Shown: positions 15,737 to 25,389, counted from the first letter of the stretch. The stretch is 33,358 nucleotides of DNA from an uncultured Arenicella sp. (GCA_905479805.1 CAJQNY010000107.1:1-33358); one strand, 5' to 3'. The notes: generated by a model not told the origin, from the letters alone. Numbers and translations: made by a program.

Positions 15737-15784
15737 ATGAAAATAGAATTTAACCCCAACGTATCAGCATGGCTCAGCGTATGA
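15737..15784 (+). CDS. Possible 15-codon leader peptide coupled to the exporter
   Basis: ATG 15737 is preceded by TAAGGA (15727-15732) and encodes MKIEFNPNVSAWLSV. Its stop TGA (15782-15784) overlaps the exporter ATG at 15781 as ATGA, the classic arrangement for translational coupling. The exporter itself has no ribosome binding site at 15769 or 15781, so ribosomes terminating here could be what starts it. The short length makes chance occurrence possible. Confidence 0.35.
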   Translation: MKIEFNPNVSAWLSV

Positions 15785-18099
15785 GTCGTCTGAGCTTTTT
15801 CAAATGGGTGTTGTCACACCCATTGAGCGTGCTCCTCATCACTTTTTCAATCTGCATTGCCTGTGCTCTTGGTTTAAGTGGCTTATCCACAAGTAATGAT
15901 TACCGGGCATTTCTAGATGACGAATACCCACCAATTGTTGAGCTCGCCGAGGTAGAAGAGACTTTTCAAGAGAACAAGATGGCCAGCCTTATGATTATGC
16001 CTAAGGGTGGCAGTGTTTTCTCCAAAGAGACTCTTGAAGTTGTTCGGTCTCTAACGGAAGCGAGCTGGCAGGTACCAAAAGTTACTCGGGTTGATTCTAT
16101 TAGTAATTTCCAGCACACCAAAGCGGTCGAAGACGACTTAATAGTGGATAACCTTATAAATGATGAACTTATTCTTACTCGCGAAACAATTGCTGAAATA
16201 GAAAGGATTAGCTTGGCTGAGCCAGCAATTAGAAGGTTTCTAATCAGTCTAGATTCACAGATTACAATCATAAACCTAACCTTTGATTTTGACTCTAATG
16301 AGCTACTGTCTTCGCAAGAACGTGCTGATGTTGCTAATGAGATTTTGGTTCTTTTGGAGGAGGCTAGACAGCAACACCCCGACATAGACTTTAGAGCCAG
16401 CGGTACTTATTTTGCAGACTACGTGGCGGACACCTATTTGGTGAAAATCAATAATGTATTAATGCCTTTGATGTTGCTGGTGATGCTGGTAACTCTGACC
16501 ATTTTGTTGAGATCTTTCGGGGGAGTGATGGCCGCTGTCGTAATCGTCATTGCATCAGGGGTAATGACGATGGGCTTCTTCGGCTGGTTTGATTTGATGT
16601 TGGAAGCCGTCGCCGCACTCGGACCCATTGTTATCATGACATTGGCCGTGGCTGATTCCATTCATATTATTATCGGGGCTCAGAATGCACTTGGTAAAGG
16701 TCTGTCCAAGCAAGATGCAATTCTAGAAAGCTTACAAATAAATTTTGTGCCGGTGTTATTAACGTCAGTTACTACGGTGCTAGGAGTCATTACCTATACC
16801 TTCACAGACTTTCCGAGCCTACGGAAGCTGGGTGTGATTGTGGCATTGGGCGTCAGTGTTGCATTTGTTCTTTCAATTACCTTGCTGCCTGTGTTGATGA
16901 AATATTTACCGCTACGCGCGAGCAGACCAGACTCTAACTTAAATGCTTTGCTAGCATCACTCCAAGTTTGGGTTGTTAAGCACTTTCGTCTTATCGTGCC
17001 AATTTCCTTAATCGGCGCGTTGATAGTCAGTGCATTTGTAACGCGAACCACCATGGATGAGAGTTTCTCAAAAATGTTTAAGCCGCATACAGAAATTGCC
17101 GAGACCATTCGTATTATCGATACTAAGATGGCTGGGATACTTCGAATGGATGTAGCTGTTTTTGGAGAGAGTGATCCATTAACGGGTAGAACTTCTTTGA
17201 GTGATCCGGAGTTTTTACGGACTTTAGAAGATTTCACAAAATGGGCAATGAAACAAGACAACGTTTCGCATGTAAGCTCTATCATCGATACCTACAAGCG
17301 ATTAAATCGATCTATGCACGGAGATGATCCCGACTGGTATAAGATCCCCGATACTGCTCAGCTCGCTGCACAATACCTTCTCATGTATGAGATGTCGCTG
17401 CCCTATGGGCTCGATCTCAGTAACCAGATGTCGATGGATAAATCGGCGACCTTAGTGTCGGTGTCGGCTAGTAACGCTGCAAGTGCAAACGTTGTTGCCC
17501 TAAGAGATAATATCAAGCAGTGGTTTAAGATTAATGCTCCAGAACTCAGAGTAGCTCCCACAGGGGTAGTGGCGGTTGTTTCTGACGCGTCCTACAATCA
17601 TATGATGCCTAGTATGGCCAAGGGTGGGGCAATCGCATTATTAATGGTCTCCCTAGTTTTGTTTCTCGCGCTCGGCAGCTGGCGACTTGGTTTGTTGGGC
17701 ATGGCGGCCAACCTTATCCCTATTGCAGTCGGCTACGGCTTGTGGGGGATGATGGGGCAAACAGTCGGGTTTATTGTAGTCTCAGTCGCAGGCATCTGTT
17801 TAGGTATGGTGGTAGATTTTGCCGTGCATTTTATTGATAAATTTCGTTTGGGGCTCAAACAACACGGCTCGGCTGAACTGGCTGTTCAATACGCTTACGA
17901 AAGGGTTGCAAAGCCACTAATAGTGACTGCGGCAGTGTTAGTTTCAGGTTTCTCCATGATTGCGTTCACCGAGTTAAATTCAATGGCTGGATTGGGCATA
18001 ATGACGCCTCTCATTATTTGCTTGGCGCTCGCATTTGATTTGGTGGTCCTGCCAGCATTGTTAATTTGGATCTATGGTGGCGATCGGGGTCCCTCTTAA
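15781..18099 (+). CDS. RND-superfamily exporter (MMPL/COG1033 type)
   Basis: About 772 residues, a single-chain inner-membrane RND protein with the duplicated plan: TM1 near residues 9-31, a large periplasmic loop, TM2-6 (about 222-385), TM7 (about 405-425), a second periplasmic loop, then TM8-12 (about 610-768). Counting from the in-frame ATG at 15769, intramembrane acidic residues are Asp296 in TLAVADSIHIII and Asp683 in GMVVDFAVHFID, the proton-relay positions of TM4 and TM10. Members export lipids or other hydrophobic molecules; the substrate here is unknown. The start is uncertain: ATG 15781 overlaps a small leader, while ATG 15769 adds four residues. The stop codon abuts that of the opposing 4-TM gene. 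Confidence 0.9.
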   Translation: MSRLSFFKWVLSHPLSVLLITFSICIACALGLSGLSTSNDYRAFLDDEYPPIVELAEVEETFQENKMASLMIMPKGGSVFSKETLEVVRSLTEASWQVPKVTRVDSISNFQHTKAVEDDLIVDNLINDELILTRETIAEIERISLAEPAIRRFLISLDSQITIINLTFDFDSNELLSSQERADVANEILVLLEEARQQHPDIDFRASGTYFADYVADTYLVKINNVLMPLMLLVMLVTLTILLRSFGGVMAAVVIVIASGVMTMGFFGWFDLMLEAVAALGPIVIMTLAVADSIHIIIGAQNALGKGLSKQDAILESLQINFVPVLLTSVTTVLGVITYTFTDFPSLRKLGVIVALGVSVAFVLSITLLPVLMKYLPLRASRPDSNLNALLASLQVWVVKHFRLIVPISLIGALIVSAFVTRTTMDESFSKMFKPHTEIAETIRIIDTKMAGILRMDVAVFGESDPLTGRTSLSDPEFLRTLEDFTKWAMKQDNVSHVSSIIDTYKRLNRSMHGDDPDWYKIPDTAQLAAQYLLMYEMSLPYGLDLSNQMSMDKSATLVSVSASNAASANVVALRDNIKQWFKINAPELRVAPTGVVAVVSDASYNHMMPSMAKGGAIALLMVSLVLFLALGSWRLGLLGMAANLIPIAVGYGLWGMMGQTVGFIVVSVAGICLGMVVDFAVHFIDKFRLGLKQHGSAELAVQYAYERVAKPLIVTAAVLVSGFSMIAFTELNSMAGLGIMTPLIICLALAFDLVVLPALLIWIYGGDRGPS

Positions 18100-18582
18100 T
18101 TAAAAAATATGAGCTAAATAAATGTAGGCGTCTCTGAAATCGAAGATAAACGAGAAGAGAATAACGAACGTCATTACGCCGCTCCAGATAGTAAATGCTG
18201 AGCGCATATCGCCACTGGCCAGGAAGGGGTGCTTGGTGAGCAATTGGTATAAAGCCGGTGACCAACAAATGATATGGATGCAAGCGATAAAACCGGAGAG
18301 TACGATCAAACCAAGTTTTGGTGCGAGGCTTGTGATTATAAAGCCCACGACAAAGCCACCAACTACCCAGCGTGCGATAGGGTGATTCCGAACGAAGAAT
18401 AATCCGGCAAAAAAGGTCGCAGCCATAAAGGCGATCCACAGCTTCACCCAGGTTGGAGAAGCCGCCATTCCCTCAGAATCAAAGACTTCGAGGGCGCCGT
18501 GTCCTTTGGTGTATTCGTTGGCTGCATCGGCATCGCCCATAGAGACAGTTATAAGGATTATTAGGAATGCAATTATCTTCAT
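18100..18582 (-). CDS. Unknown membrane protein, signal/anchor plus about four TM segments
   Basis: A 160-residue protein I do not recognise. An N-terminal hydrophobic segment with possible cleavage (GDADA|AN) is followed by a short extracytoplasmic stretch and about four TM helices near residues 46-64, 69-88, 90-111 and 132-153. The reading frame is credible: GAAAGG lies about 8 bases before the ATG on the minus strand, and the gene exactly fills the space between the exporter stop and the divergent promoter of the amidohydrolase. It is divergently transcribed from that gene and convergent, with no spacer, with the RND exporter. A role beside the exporter or the DUF3604 block is only suggested by position. 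Confidence 0.75.
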   Translation of the reverse strand: MKIIAFLIILITVSMGDADAANEYTKGHGALEVFDSEGMAASPTWVKLWIAFMAATFFAGLFFVRNHPIARWVVGGFVVGFIITSLAPKLGLIVLSGFIACIHIICWSPALYQLLTKHPFLASGDMRSAFTIWSGVMTFVILFSFIFDFRDAYIYLAHIF

Positions 18583-18738
18583 TTTGGCTACCTTTCATTG
18601 ATTGCGTTAATGGTCACTCAGATGCACCTTAAGATCAATTGATATAGTTAAAAATAACTGACACCAAGACTGACAATTGATTACACTAAGAGTCAATCTA
18701 TTTCATTAAATTTCTTGGCGAATTAGGAGCCGTGCAAT
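18583..18738. promoter_or_regulatory. Divergent promoter region with repeats
   Basis: This 156-bp stretch separates the minus-strand membrane gene from the amidohydrolase gene. It contains a hairpin/dyad AGTTA-AAAA-TAACT (18646-18659) and a direct repeat CAATTGAT at 18636-18643 and 18674-18681 (38 bp apart). These could be operator sites shared by both directions. The amidohydrolase ribosome binding site AGGAG is at 18725-18729. Confidence 0.35.
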
Positions 18739-20481
18739 ATGTATCGATCTATAACAGCTTGGGTAGCGGTTTGTTTGCTGCTTGTTTCTTGTAACAGTGG
18801 GGATGATTCAGTTAGCAAGCTGGATGAAAAATCGGCTGTAGTCAGTGAGAATGTTGCCGACGTGGCACCAACTGTTGTTTATGCGAATGGCAATATTATC
18901 TCCATGGAAGCGGAAGGAAAAACTGTTGAAGCAGTAGCAACGAGAGACGGGAGTATTTTAGCAGTAGGAAATAAAAGCGCGGTTCTAGAAGTGGCGGGTG
19001 TAGATGCGCAAGTAGTCGATTTGCAAGGCAAGACGATGCTGCCTGGTTTGATCGATGCGCACGGGCATATTAGCTTCACATCGCTCACCTTGGCATCGGC
19101 AAACCTTTCTTCTCCACCGGTAGGAACTTCGAACAGTATTGATGATGTAGTGGCAGCTTTGAATGCGTTCCGAGAGAGAGTGCCAGGGAATGGCTGGATC
19201 ACTGGATGGGGATACGATGACTCATTACTGAGTGAGAAGCGTCACCCAACCAAACAAGATCTTGACAAAGTTTCGACCGAACGACCGATTGCCATCCGCC
19301 ATGTCTCTGGCCACCTAATGAGTTGCAATTCAAAGTGTTTGGAATTGGCTGGTATTACGGCCGACACGTCAGATCCAGCGGGAGGAATAATTAGACGTAT
19401 TGCGGGTGGCAAAGAGCCAGATGGTGTATTAGAAGAAACGGCCATGGGCGCTTTGCATAAAGTCATGCCAACACCTACTGAGAGTCAGCGAATAGCGCTA
19501 TTGGCAGAAGCACAGAAATACTACGCGGCCCATGGGATTACCACCGTACAAGACGGTGCGGCCATGGCTGAAGAAATTGATGTTTTACGAAAGGTGGCGG
19601 CAAACCAAGGCCTCTATCTTGATGTAGTCGCATTTCCCTATGCCCCATATTTGGCTGAACGCATTGATGATTACAAACCGGATTTAAACTATAAAGATCA
19701 TTTCAGGATCGGTGGTTTTAAACTTGTCTTGGATGGCTCACCACAGGGTAAAACCGCTTGGCTAACAAAGCCTTACTTGCATGCACCCCATGGTCAGAGT
19801 GGCGAATATACAGGTTACGCCACTCTGACAGATGATGTGGTTGCTGGTTTTGTTGATAAAGCTTTCTCAGAGGGTATCCCTTTATTAGCGCATGCAAATG
19901 GTGATGCCGCCGCTGATCAGTTGATTGATGCTGTTGCCAGTGCTAATGAAAAGTTTGGCCAGAAGGATAGGCGCACTGTGATGATACATGCGCAAACAGT
20001 ACGTGAAGACCAAATAGACAGCATGCTTGAACAGGGCATAATTCCATCCTATTTCTCTGCGCATACTTTCTATTGGGGTGATTGGCATCGAGACTCTGTA
20101 TTTGGTGTAGAGCGAGCTTCTAGAATCAGCCCTCTACGCAGTAGTGCTGATAAGGGGCTTCGCTACACTACGCACAACGATACGCCGATAGTGCCACCCG
20201 ATATGATGCGCTTGCTTTGGGCATCAGTAAATCGCGTTACACGCAGTGGACAAGTCTTAGGGGAGGAGCAGCGTGCCACGGTATTTGAAGCGCTTAAATC
20301 TATAACCAGTGATGCCGCTTATCAGTACTTTGAAGAGGATATTAAAGGCACGATTTCTGTCGGCAAGAAAGCTGATTTAGTGATTTTGTCTGATGATCCG
20401 ATGAGCGTTGACCCATTGATCCTCAAAGATATTAAGGTGGAAAAAACCATCAAGGATGGCGTTGTGATTTATCAGCGTTAG
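18739..20481 (+). CDS. YtcJ-like amidohydrolase, predicted lipoprotein
   Basis: A 580-residue member of the amidohydrolase-3 (YtcJ/AepA-like) group of metal-dependent hydrolases. The N-terminus has a lipoprotein signal with lipobox LVSC (Cys18); Asn at +2 is compatible with export to the outer membrane. A small beta-sandwich half is followed by the TIM barrel: His108 and His110 in DAHGHIS (first metal-binding strand), His385 in LLAHANGD, His417 in MIHAQ and the H479-N-D481 motif on the last strand. It hydrolyses an unknown amide, lactone or related bond outside the cytoplasm. A good AGGAG precedes the ATG. It is followed 93 bases later by the DUF3604 operon. Confidence 0.9.
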   Translation: MYRSITAWVAVCLLLVSCNSGDDSVSKLDEKSAVVSENVADVAPTVVYANGNIISMEAEGKTVEAVATRDGSILAVGNKSAVLEVAGVDAQVVDLQGKTMLPGLIDAHGHISFTSLTLASANLSSPPVGTSNSIDDVVAALNAFRERVPGNGWITGWGYDDSLLSEKRHPTKQDLDKVSTERPIAIRHVSGHLMSCNSKCLELAGITADTSDPAGGIIRRIAGGKEPDGVLEETAMGALHKVMPTPTESQRIALLAEAQKYYAAHGITTVQDGAAMAEEIDVLRKVAANQGLYLDVVAFPYAPYLAERIDDYKPDLNYKDHFRIGGFKLVLDGSPQGKTAWLTKPYLHAPHGQSGEYTGYATLTDDVVAGFVDKAFSEGIPLLAHANGDAAADQLIDAVASANEKFGQKDRRTVMIHAQTVREDQIDSMLEQGIIPSYFSAHTFYWGDWHRDSVFGVERASRISPLRSSADKGLRYTTHNDTPIVPPDMMRLLWASVNRVTRSGQVLGEEQRATVFEALKSITSDAAYQYFEEDIKGTISVGKKADLVILSDDPMSVDPLILKDIKVEKTIKDGVVIYQR

Positions 20482-20574
20482 GTTAATAGAGGGTGAGTAA
20501 ATGTCACCTTGGATACGCCATAAATTAAGCCAATAGGTACAATGTATTACTCACCGAATAGAGAGAGGTTAAGC

Positions 20575-22485
20575 ATGAAGCAGGTAGCACGTAATAGAGT
20601 GATCGCAGGTTGTTTGTCGTCTGGATTGGCGCTCGCTTCAATCTCGTTTAGTGCATTGGCCGCTGATAATCCCGACCGGCTACTTTGGGGGGATACTCAT
20701 GTGCATACGTCTTATTCTTTTGATGCCTTTTTAAACCAAAATCATTCAGCTGACCCTGACACAGCCTATCGCTGGGCAAAAGGTCAGCCGGTTATTCACC
20801 CATACAATCGTGCGCGAGTGCAACTTAGCGATCCTTTGGATTTTTTGGTGGTATCCGACCATGCTGAATTGATGGGCGTGATTCGCGCGATTGATAATGG
20901 CACGGCCGAATTAGAAGACGATAGCTTTTGGGCTGGAATCGAACGCCGCGTAAAAACATTTTTCTTGCAAGATGCAATAGAGAAGGAAGCGGGACGAAGT
21001 TTTTTTAGTAAATTGCTACCGGTTGCTGGCCAAAACCCCGGTGAGGATCCGGTTCAAGACACCAATAATGATATATCAAATAGAACTTTTGGAGACTCCA
21101 CGGTAACGGAGACCAAAGCATGGCACGAAATAGTAGACGCAGCGGAACGTCATAACGATCCTGGGAAGTTCACCAGCATAATGGGCTGGGAGTGGAGTTC
21201 AATCCCAACGGGGGCCAACCTTCACAGAGTAGTGATTACCCCAGACGATGGTATAAAAGCTAAGCAATTTTTACCTTACGGTTCAGATCAAAGCCAATAC
21301 CCAGAAGACCTTTGGAATTGGTTAGAGGAAACTACCGAAAAGACCGGAGCGCGCTTTATATCAATTCCTCACAACTCAAATATCTCTAAGGGGTATATGT
21401 TTGCCGAGACCAATTTGCGTGGAGAAGCAATCACAGCCGACTACGCTAAGCGTAGAATGGACTATGAGCCGATTGTTGAGATGACTCAAATTAAGGGTGA
21501 CTCGGAAACCCACCCCAGCTTATCACCCAATGATGAGTTCGCTGATTTTGAGACGTATAAGTTTTATATTCAACAGGAGTGGAGTGAATATAAACCGACT
21601 GAGGCTGACTATGTTCGGTCTGCCCTTAAGACTGGTTTGAACTTGCAAAACAAAATTGGTGTTAATCCATACAAGTTTGGCTTCATCGGGTCAACCGATG
21701 CACACACGGGTTTAAGCACGGCTGAAGAGGAGAACTTTTGGGGTAAGATGGCGAAAGACTCAACGCCTGAAACCAAGCGGACTACTGCTGAATTGGACAG
21801 TCAACAACCCAGCGGTTGGAATATGGCGGCTCAGGGCTTAGCGGCGGTTTGGGCCAATGATAATAACCGCGAAGAAATTTATTCGGCTTTTAAACGTAAA
21901 GAAACCTACGCAACAACCGGGCCAAGAATCAGTTTAAGAATGTTCGCTTCTTGGGGTTTTGACGCCGCGGATGCTCAAGCAAAAGATTTTGCAGATATTG
22001 GTTACGCCAAGGGCGTGCCTATGGGCGGCGATTTAATCGCTACTTCGGATGAGGCTGCTTCAGCTCCGATGTTGTTGCTGCGCGCAGTTAAAGACCCAAA
22101 GGGCGCGAATCTAGATCGAATACAGGTTGTAAAGGGCTGGGTCGATAGTTCAGGCGTTTCTCAAGAGAAAGTATTTAACGTCGCGTGGTCAGGGGAGCGC
22201 AATATCGACGCTCAAGGGCAGATATCTCCCTTAGAGAACACGGTTGATGTTAAGTCCGTCACTTATGATCGAAATCAGGGTTCCGCTGAACTCGCTGTCG
22301 TATGGCAAGACCCAGAATTTGACCTTTCACAGCGTTCGTTTTATTACACACGAGTATTACAAGTTCCTACACCGCGACATTCGCTCTATGACGCCGTTGC
22401 TCTAGATGAAGACGCTCCTGAAGAAGCGCCCGCGAGCATTCAAGAACGCGCTTACTCTTCACCCATTTGGTATAATCCTAGTTGA
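20575..22485 (+). CDS. Secreted DUF3604 protein, copy A (PHP-like putative metallo-hydrolase)
   Basis: A 636-residue protein with a signal peptide ending at SALA|AD (residue 29). The start is ATG 20575 with GAGAGAGG upstream; an in-frame ATG 33 bases earlier would bury the signal peptide. Metal-binding motifs of the PHP fold are clear: GDTHVHTSYSFDAF (His42, His44), VVSDHAEL (Asp95, His96), IPHNSN (His266) and GSTDAHTG (Asp375, His377). DUF3604 proteins are widespread in marine and oligotrophic proteobacteria, and to my knowledge no substrate has been established. The gene is 16 bases ahead of a clear paralogue and heads an operon with a PPIase and a metal permease. Periplasmic hydrolase of a phosphoester or similar bond is inferred from the fold only. 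Confidence 0.9.
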   Translation: MKQVARNRVIAGCLSSGLALASISFSALAADNPDRLLWGDTHVHTSYSFDAFLNQNHSADPDTAYRWAKGQPVIHPYNRARVQLSDPLDFLVVSDHAELMGVIRAIDNGTAELEDDSFWAGIERRVKTFFLQDAIEKEAGRSFFSKLLPVAGQNPGEDPVQDTNNDISNRTFGDSTVTETKAWHEIVDAAERHNDPGKFTSIMGWEWSSIPTGANLHRVVITPDDGIKAKQFLPYGSDQSQYPEDLWNWLEETTEKTGARFISIPHNSNISKGYMFAETNLRGEAITADYAKRRMDYEPIVEMTQIKGDSETHPSLSPNDEFADFETYKFYIQQEWSEYKPTEADYVRSALKTGLNLQNKIGVNPYKFGFIGSTDAHTGLSTAEEENFWGKMAKDSTPETKRTTAELDSQQPSGWNMAAQGLAAVWANDNNREEIYSAFKRKETYATTGPRISLRMFASWGFDAADAQAKDFADIGYAKGVPMGGDLIATSDEAASAPMLLLRAVKDPKGANLDRIQVVKGWVDSSGVSQEKVFNVAWSGERNIDAQGQISPLENTVDVKSVTYDRNQGSAELAVVWQDPEFDLSQRSFYYTRVLQVPTPRHSLYDAVALDEDAPEEAPASIQERAYSSPIWYNPS

Positions 22486-22501
22486 AAATAAGAGACCAAT
22501 A

Positions 22502-24451
22502 ATGAAAAAGCTAATCCTATCTATCTTACTTATTAGTGGTTTTAGTGTCGCCATTGCGCAAGACGTAGGAGCTGATGCTCGCAGTGTTGAGGTTTCTGAA
22601 ACTACTGAAGCCACAGAACTGACAGAAACTACTGAACCTACACAAGTTTTGTGGGGCGATACTCATTTGCATACCTCCTATTCATTTGACGCGTTTTTGA
22701 ATCAGAATCAATCAGCCGACCCAGACACAGCCTATCGTTGGGCCAAAGGTTTGCCGGTTATCCATCCGTATAGTAGAGCAAGGGTGCAGATAGAAACGCC
22801 ACTCGATTTTCTCGTAGTATCGGACCATGCTGAACTGATGGGTGTGATTCGTGCGGTTGCTAACGATACGGCGGATATTGGCAGTCTCGGATTTCTTAGT
22901 GATATAAAACGTTGGTTTACAACGCGCGCTATATTGAATGCCATTGAAAATGAAACTGGTAAGGGGATATTCGTAAAGATATTGCCCGTTACTGGAGAGC
23001 AACCGGGTAGCGACCCTGTTAAGGATCCGGCGAATGAGTTGGCGGTCGGCGCTTTTGGAGATACCGTCAAAACCGAAACGACAGCTTGGCATGAGATTGT
23101 TGATGCGGCCGAACGCCATAACCAACCCGGTAGATTCACCAGTTTGGTGGGTTGGGAATGGAGTTCAATCCCTACTGGCGCGAATCTGCATCGAGTAGTG
23201 GTGAGCCCAGATGGGGGCGAGAAGTCCAAGAAATATTTACCCTATGGTTCCGATCAAAGCCAATACCCGGAAGATCTGTGGTCTTGGTTTGAACAGACGA
23301 ATAAAGATACCGGAGCCCGGTTTCTTTCGATTCCACATAATTCAAATATTTCCAAGGGGTATATGTTTGCAGATACCACGCTAAAAGGCGAAAGCATTAC
23401 TGCGGCTTATGCGAAACAGAGAATGAAGTGGGAGCCTATTACAGAGATAACTCAAATTAAGGGCGACTCAGAGACCCACCCAAGTTTATCGCCCGATGAT
23501 GAGTTTGCTGGCTTCGAGAATTATCCGTTTTACATTCAACAAACTTGGGAAGAATACTTGCCGAAAAAGGGTGACTTTGTTCGCTCAGCACTTCGCCGGG
23601 GATTGGAAATAGAGCAAAATGTTGGCGCCAACCCATACAAATTTGGTGTGATTGGTTCAACTGATTCTCATACTGGAATAGCGTCGGCCGAAGAGAATAA
23701 TTTTTGGGGAAAGATGGCTAAGGATTCAACCCCAGAAACAAAGTTAGACGGCCTAGTAAGAGATGGTGGAGATAGCGCCAATGGTTGGCATAGGGCCGCA
23801 CAGGGTCTAGCCGCGGTTTGGGCAAAAGAGAATACCCGCGAGGAGATCTTTGCCGCATTCCAACGCAAAGAGACTTATGCGACGACGGGCCCTCGAATGA
23901 AGGTGCGGTTTTTTGCTGGCTGGAATTTCGTTGAAGAAGATCTCCAAGCCAGAGACTTTGTTGAACGAGCCTATCAAAAAGGCGTCCCGATGGGAGGCGA
24001 CCTGATAGCGCCACAACAAGCAGAGAATGGACCTCAGTTTCTAATTAGAGTCACTAAGGATCCGCTTGAAGCAAATCTTGATCGGGTCCAGATGATCAAG
24101 GGCTGGGTAGATGCCGCCGGAAAAAGTCAAGAGAAAATATTTAATGTGGCATGGTCTGGTGAACGTGAACTCTCCGCCGATGGAGCTTTACCCGCCGTTG
24201 GTAATACGGTTGACGCGGGTGTGCCCACCTATAATAACTCGATTGGCAGTGGCGAACTGTCAGTGATGTGGGCCGATCCGGAGTTTGATGCATCTCAGCG
24301 CGCTTTTTATTACGTAAGAGCTTTGCAAATTCCTACCCCTAGGCATTCTCTTTACGATGCGGTCGCATTGCAACAAGAGGCGACTGATGTGGCCCCTGCG
24401 GTTATTCAAGAGCGAGCTTATACATCTCCCATTTGGTATGCGCCACAATAA
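22502..24451 (+). CDS. Secreted DUF3604 protein, copy B (PHP-like, with Thr/Glu-rich tether)
   Basis: A 649-residue tandem paralogue of the preceding protein, with long identical stretches such as HTSYSFDAFLNQN. The signal peptide ends at AIA|QD (residue 19). It is followed by a Thr/Glu-rich linker (residues 28-48, with TEATEL and TETTEPT) that copy A lacks. The metal motifs are kept: GDTHLHTSYS (His55, His57), SDHAEL, IPHNSN and GSTDSHTG. In the last motif Ser replaces Ala. The start is ATG 22502; in-frame ATGs further upstream lie inside copy A. The linker suggests a flexible tether between the signal region and the enzyme domain. The divergence is spread over the protein, so this is an old duplication with probable division of function. 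Confidence 0.9.
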   Translation: MKKLILSILLISGFSVAIAQDVGADARSVEVSETTEATELTETTEPTQVLWGDTHLHTSYSFDAFLNQNQSADPDTAYRWAKGLPVIHPYSRARVQIETPLDFLVVSDHAELMGVIRAVANDTADIGSLGFLSDIKRWFTTRAILNAIENETGKGIFVKILPVTGEQPGSDPVKDPANELAVGAFGDTVKTETTAWHEIVDAAERHNQPGRFTSLVGWEWSSIPTGANLHRVVVSPDGGEKSKKYLPYGSDQSQYPEDLWSWFEQTNKDTGARFLSIPHNSNISKGYMFADTTLKGESITAAYAKQRMKWEPITEITQIKGDSETHPSLSPDDEFAGFENYPFYIQQTWEEYLPKKGDFVRSALRRGLEIEQNVGANPYKFGVIGSTDSHTGIASAEENNFWGKMAKDSTPETKLDGLVRDGGDSANGWHRAAQGLAAVWAKENTREEIFAAFQRKETYATTGPRMKVRFFAGWNFVEEDLQARDFVERAYQKGVPMGGDLIAPQQAENGPQFLIRVTKDPLEANLDRVQMIKGWVDAAGKSQEKIFNVAWSGERELSADGALPAVGNTVDAGVPTYNNSIGSGELSVMWADPEFDASQRAFYYVRALQIPTPRHSLYDAVALQQEATDVAPAVIQERAYTSPIWYAPQ

Positions 24452-24482
24452 TTAGAACCGTTTTTGCTGCGTTGAGGTAGTT

Positions 24483-25382
24483 ATGTCTTTCTTCAAAGAA
24501 CCCTTGGTTCAATTTGTTGTGCTAGGTCTGGCGTTGTATGTTTTTATCAATATACTGGCACCCGATAACCTTGTGCAAAACGATACCAATACCATTCAGG
24601 TAAATGATGATCGCTTGGTAGAGTACTTGCAGTTTCAACGCAAGAGCTTTGAGCCTGCTAAGGCATTGCAGATGTTAAATAAGATGCCCGCCGGTGAGCG
24701 TGATAGGTTGATAGATAATTATGTTAGAGACGAAGCGCTCTATCGCGAAGCACTGTCGTATGGCCTTGACGATAACGATGAAATTATCCGTAGACGTCTA
24801 ATTCAAAAAATGGAGTACATCGCGCAAGGCTTTTACGACAATGTTCCCGCGCTTGAAGAAGCGGATTTACGCGCACATTTCGATAAAAACATTGATCAGT
24901 ACAAGATTGACCCAAGCATCACATTTACTCACGTGTTTTTTCCGGCTGAGAATGATGATCAGCAAGTGGTGTTACGTCAGGCTGAACAGGAGTTGAGTCA
25001 ATTGAATAGAAAAAAGGTCGATTTTTCTGAGGCAGGTAAGTATGGAAAACGATTTTTGTATAATCTGAATTATGTGGAACGGACACCTGCTTTTGTCAGC
25101 AGTCATTTTGGCCAAGCTTTTTCACAGAATATTTTCACGTTAAAAGACCTGGCTCAATGGCAGGGTCCTATCAGATCTGAATACGGTTATCATTTGGTAA
25201 ACATTAAGAGTACTAGTCCTGCGCGAACGCCCGATCTAGAGGAAGTGGCTGCGAAGGTTTTGGCTGATACGCAAAGAGAACAACATCGAGATCTGAAATC
25301 GGCCGCCATAGATAAAATCGTCGAACGGTATCAGCGTGTCTCCCAGCAAGAGAAACATATATCTGCACCAGGCTCTGAGTAA
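24483..25382 (+). CDS. Membrane-anchored parvulin-type peptidyl-prolyl isomerase
   Basis: A 299-residue protein with a single N-terminal TM anchor (about 8-27), a helical SurA/PpiD-like segment (about 40-135) and a parvulin domain (about 140-247) marked by FTHVFFP, FSEAGKYG and WQGPIRSEYGYHLVNI. The C-terminal helical tail is hydrophilic. Such proteins face the periplasm and assist folding of exported proteins. The gene has a clean GAGG site and lies 31 bases after the second DUF3604 gene and 7 bases before the HupE/UreJ-like gene, so it is cotranscribed. A dedicated folding helper for the DUF3604 enzymes or the permease is the simplest reading (inference). Confidence 0.87.
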   Translation: MSFFKEPLVQFVVLGLALYVFINILAPDNLVQNDTNTIQVNDDRLVEYLQFQRKSFEPAKALQMLNKMPAGERDRLIDNYVRDEALYREALSYGLDDNDEIIRRRLIQKMEYIAQGFYDNVPALEEADLRAHFDKNIDQYKIDPSITFTHVFFPAENDDQQVVLRQAEQELSQLNRKKVDFSEAGKYGKRFLYNLNYVERTPAFVSSHFGQAFSQNIFTLKDLAQWQGPIRSEYGYHLVNIKSTSPARTPDLEEVAAKVLADTQREQHRDLKSAAIDKIVERYQRVSQQEKHISAPGSE

Positions 25383-25389
25383 CCTGAGG

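Noticed and set aside
16794-17285. A 163-codon minus-strand frame inside the RND exporter
   Set aside because: Shadow of a well-supported membrane transporter on the plus strand; no ribosome binding site or independent support.
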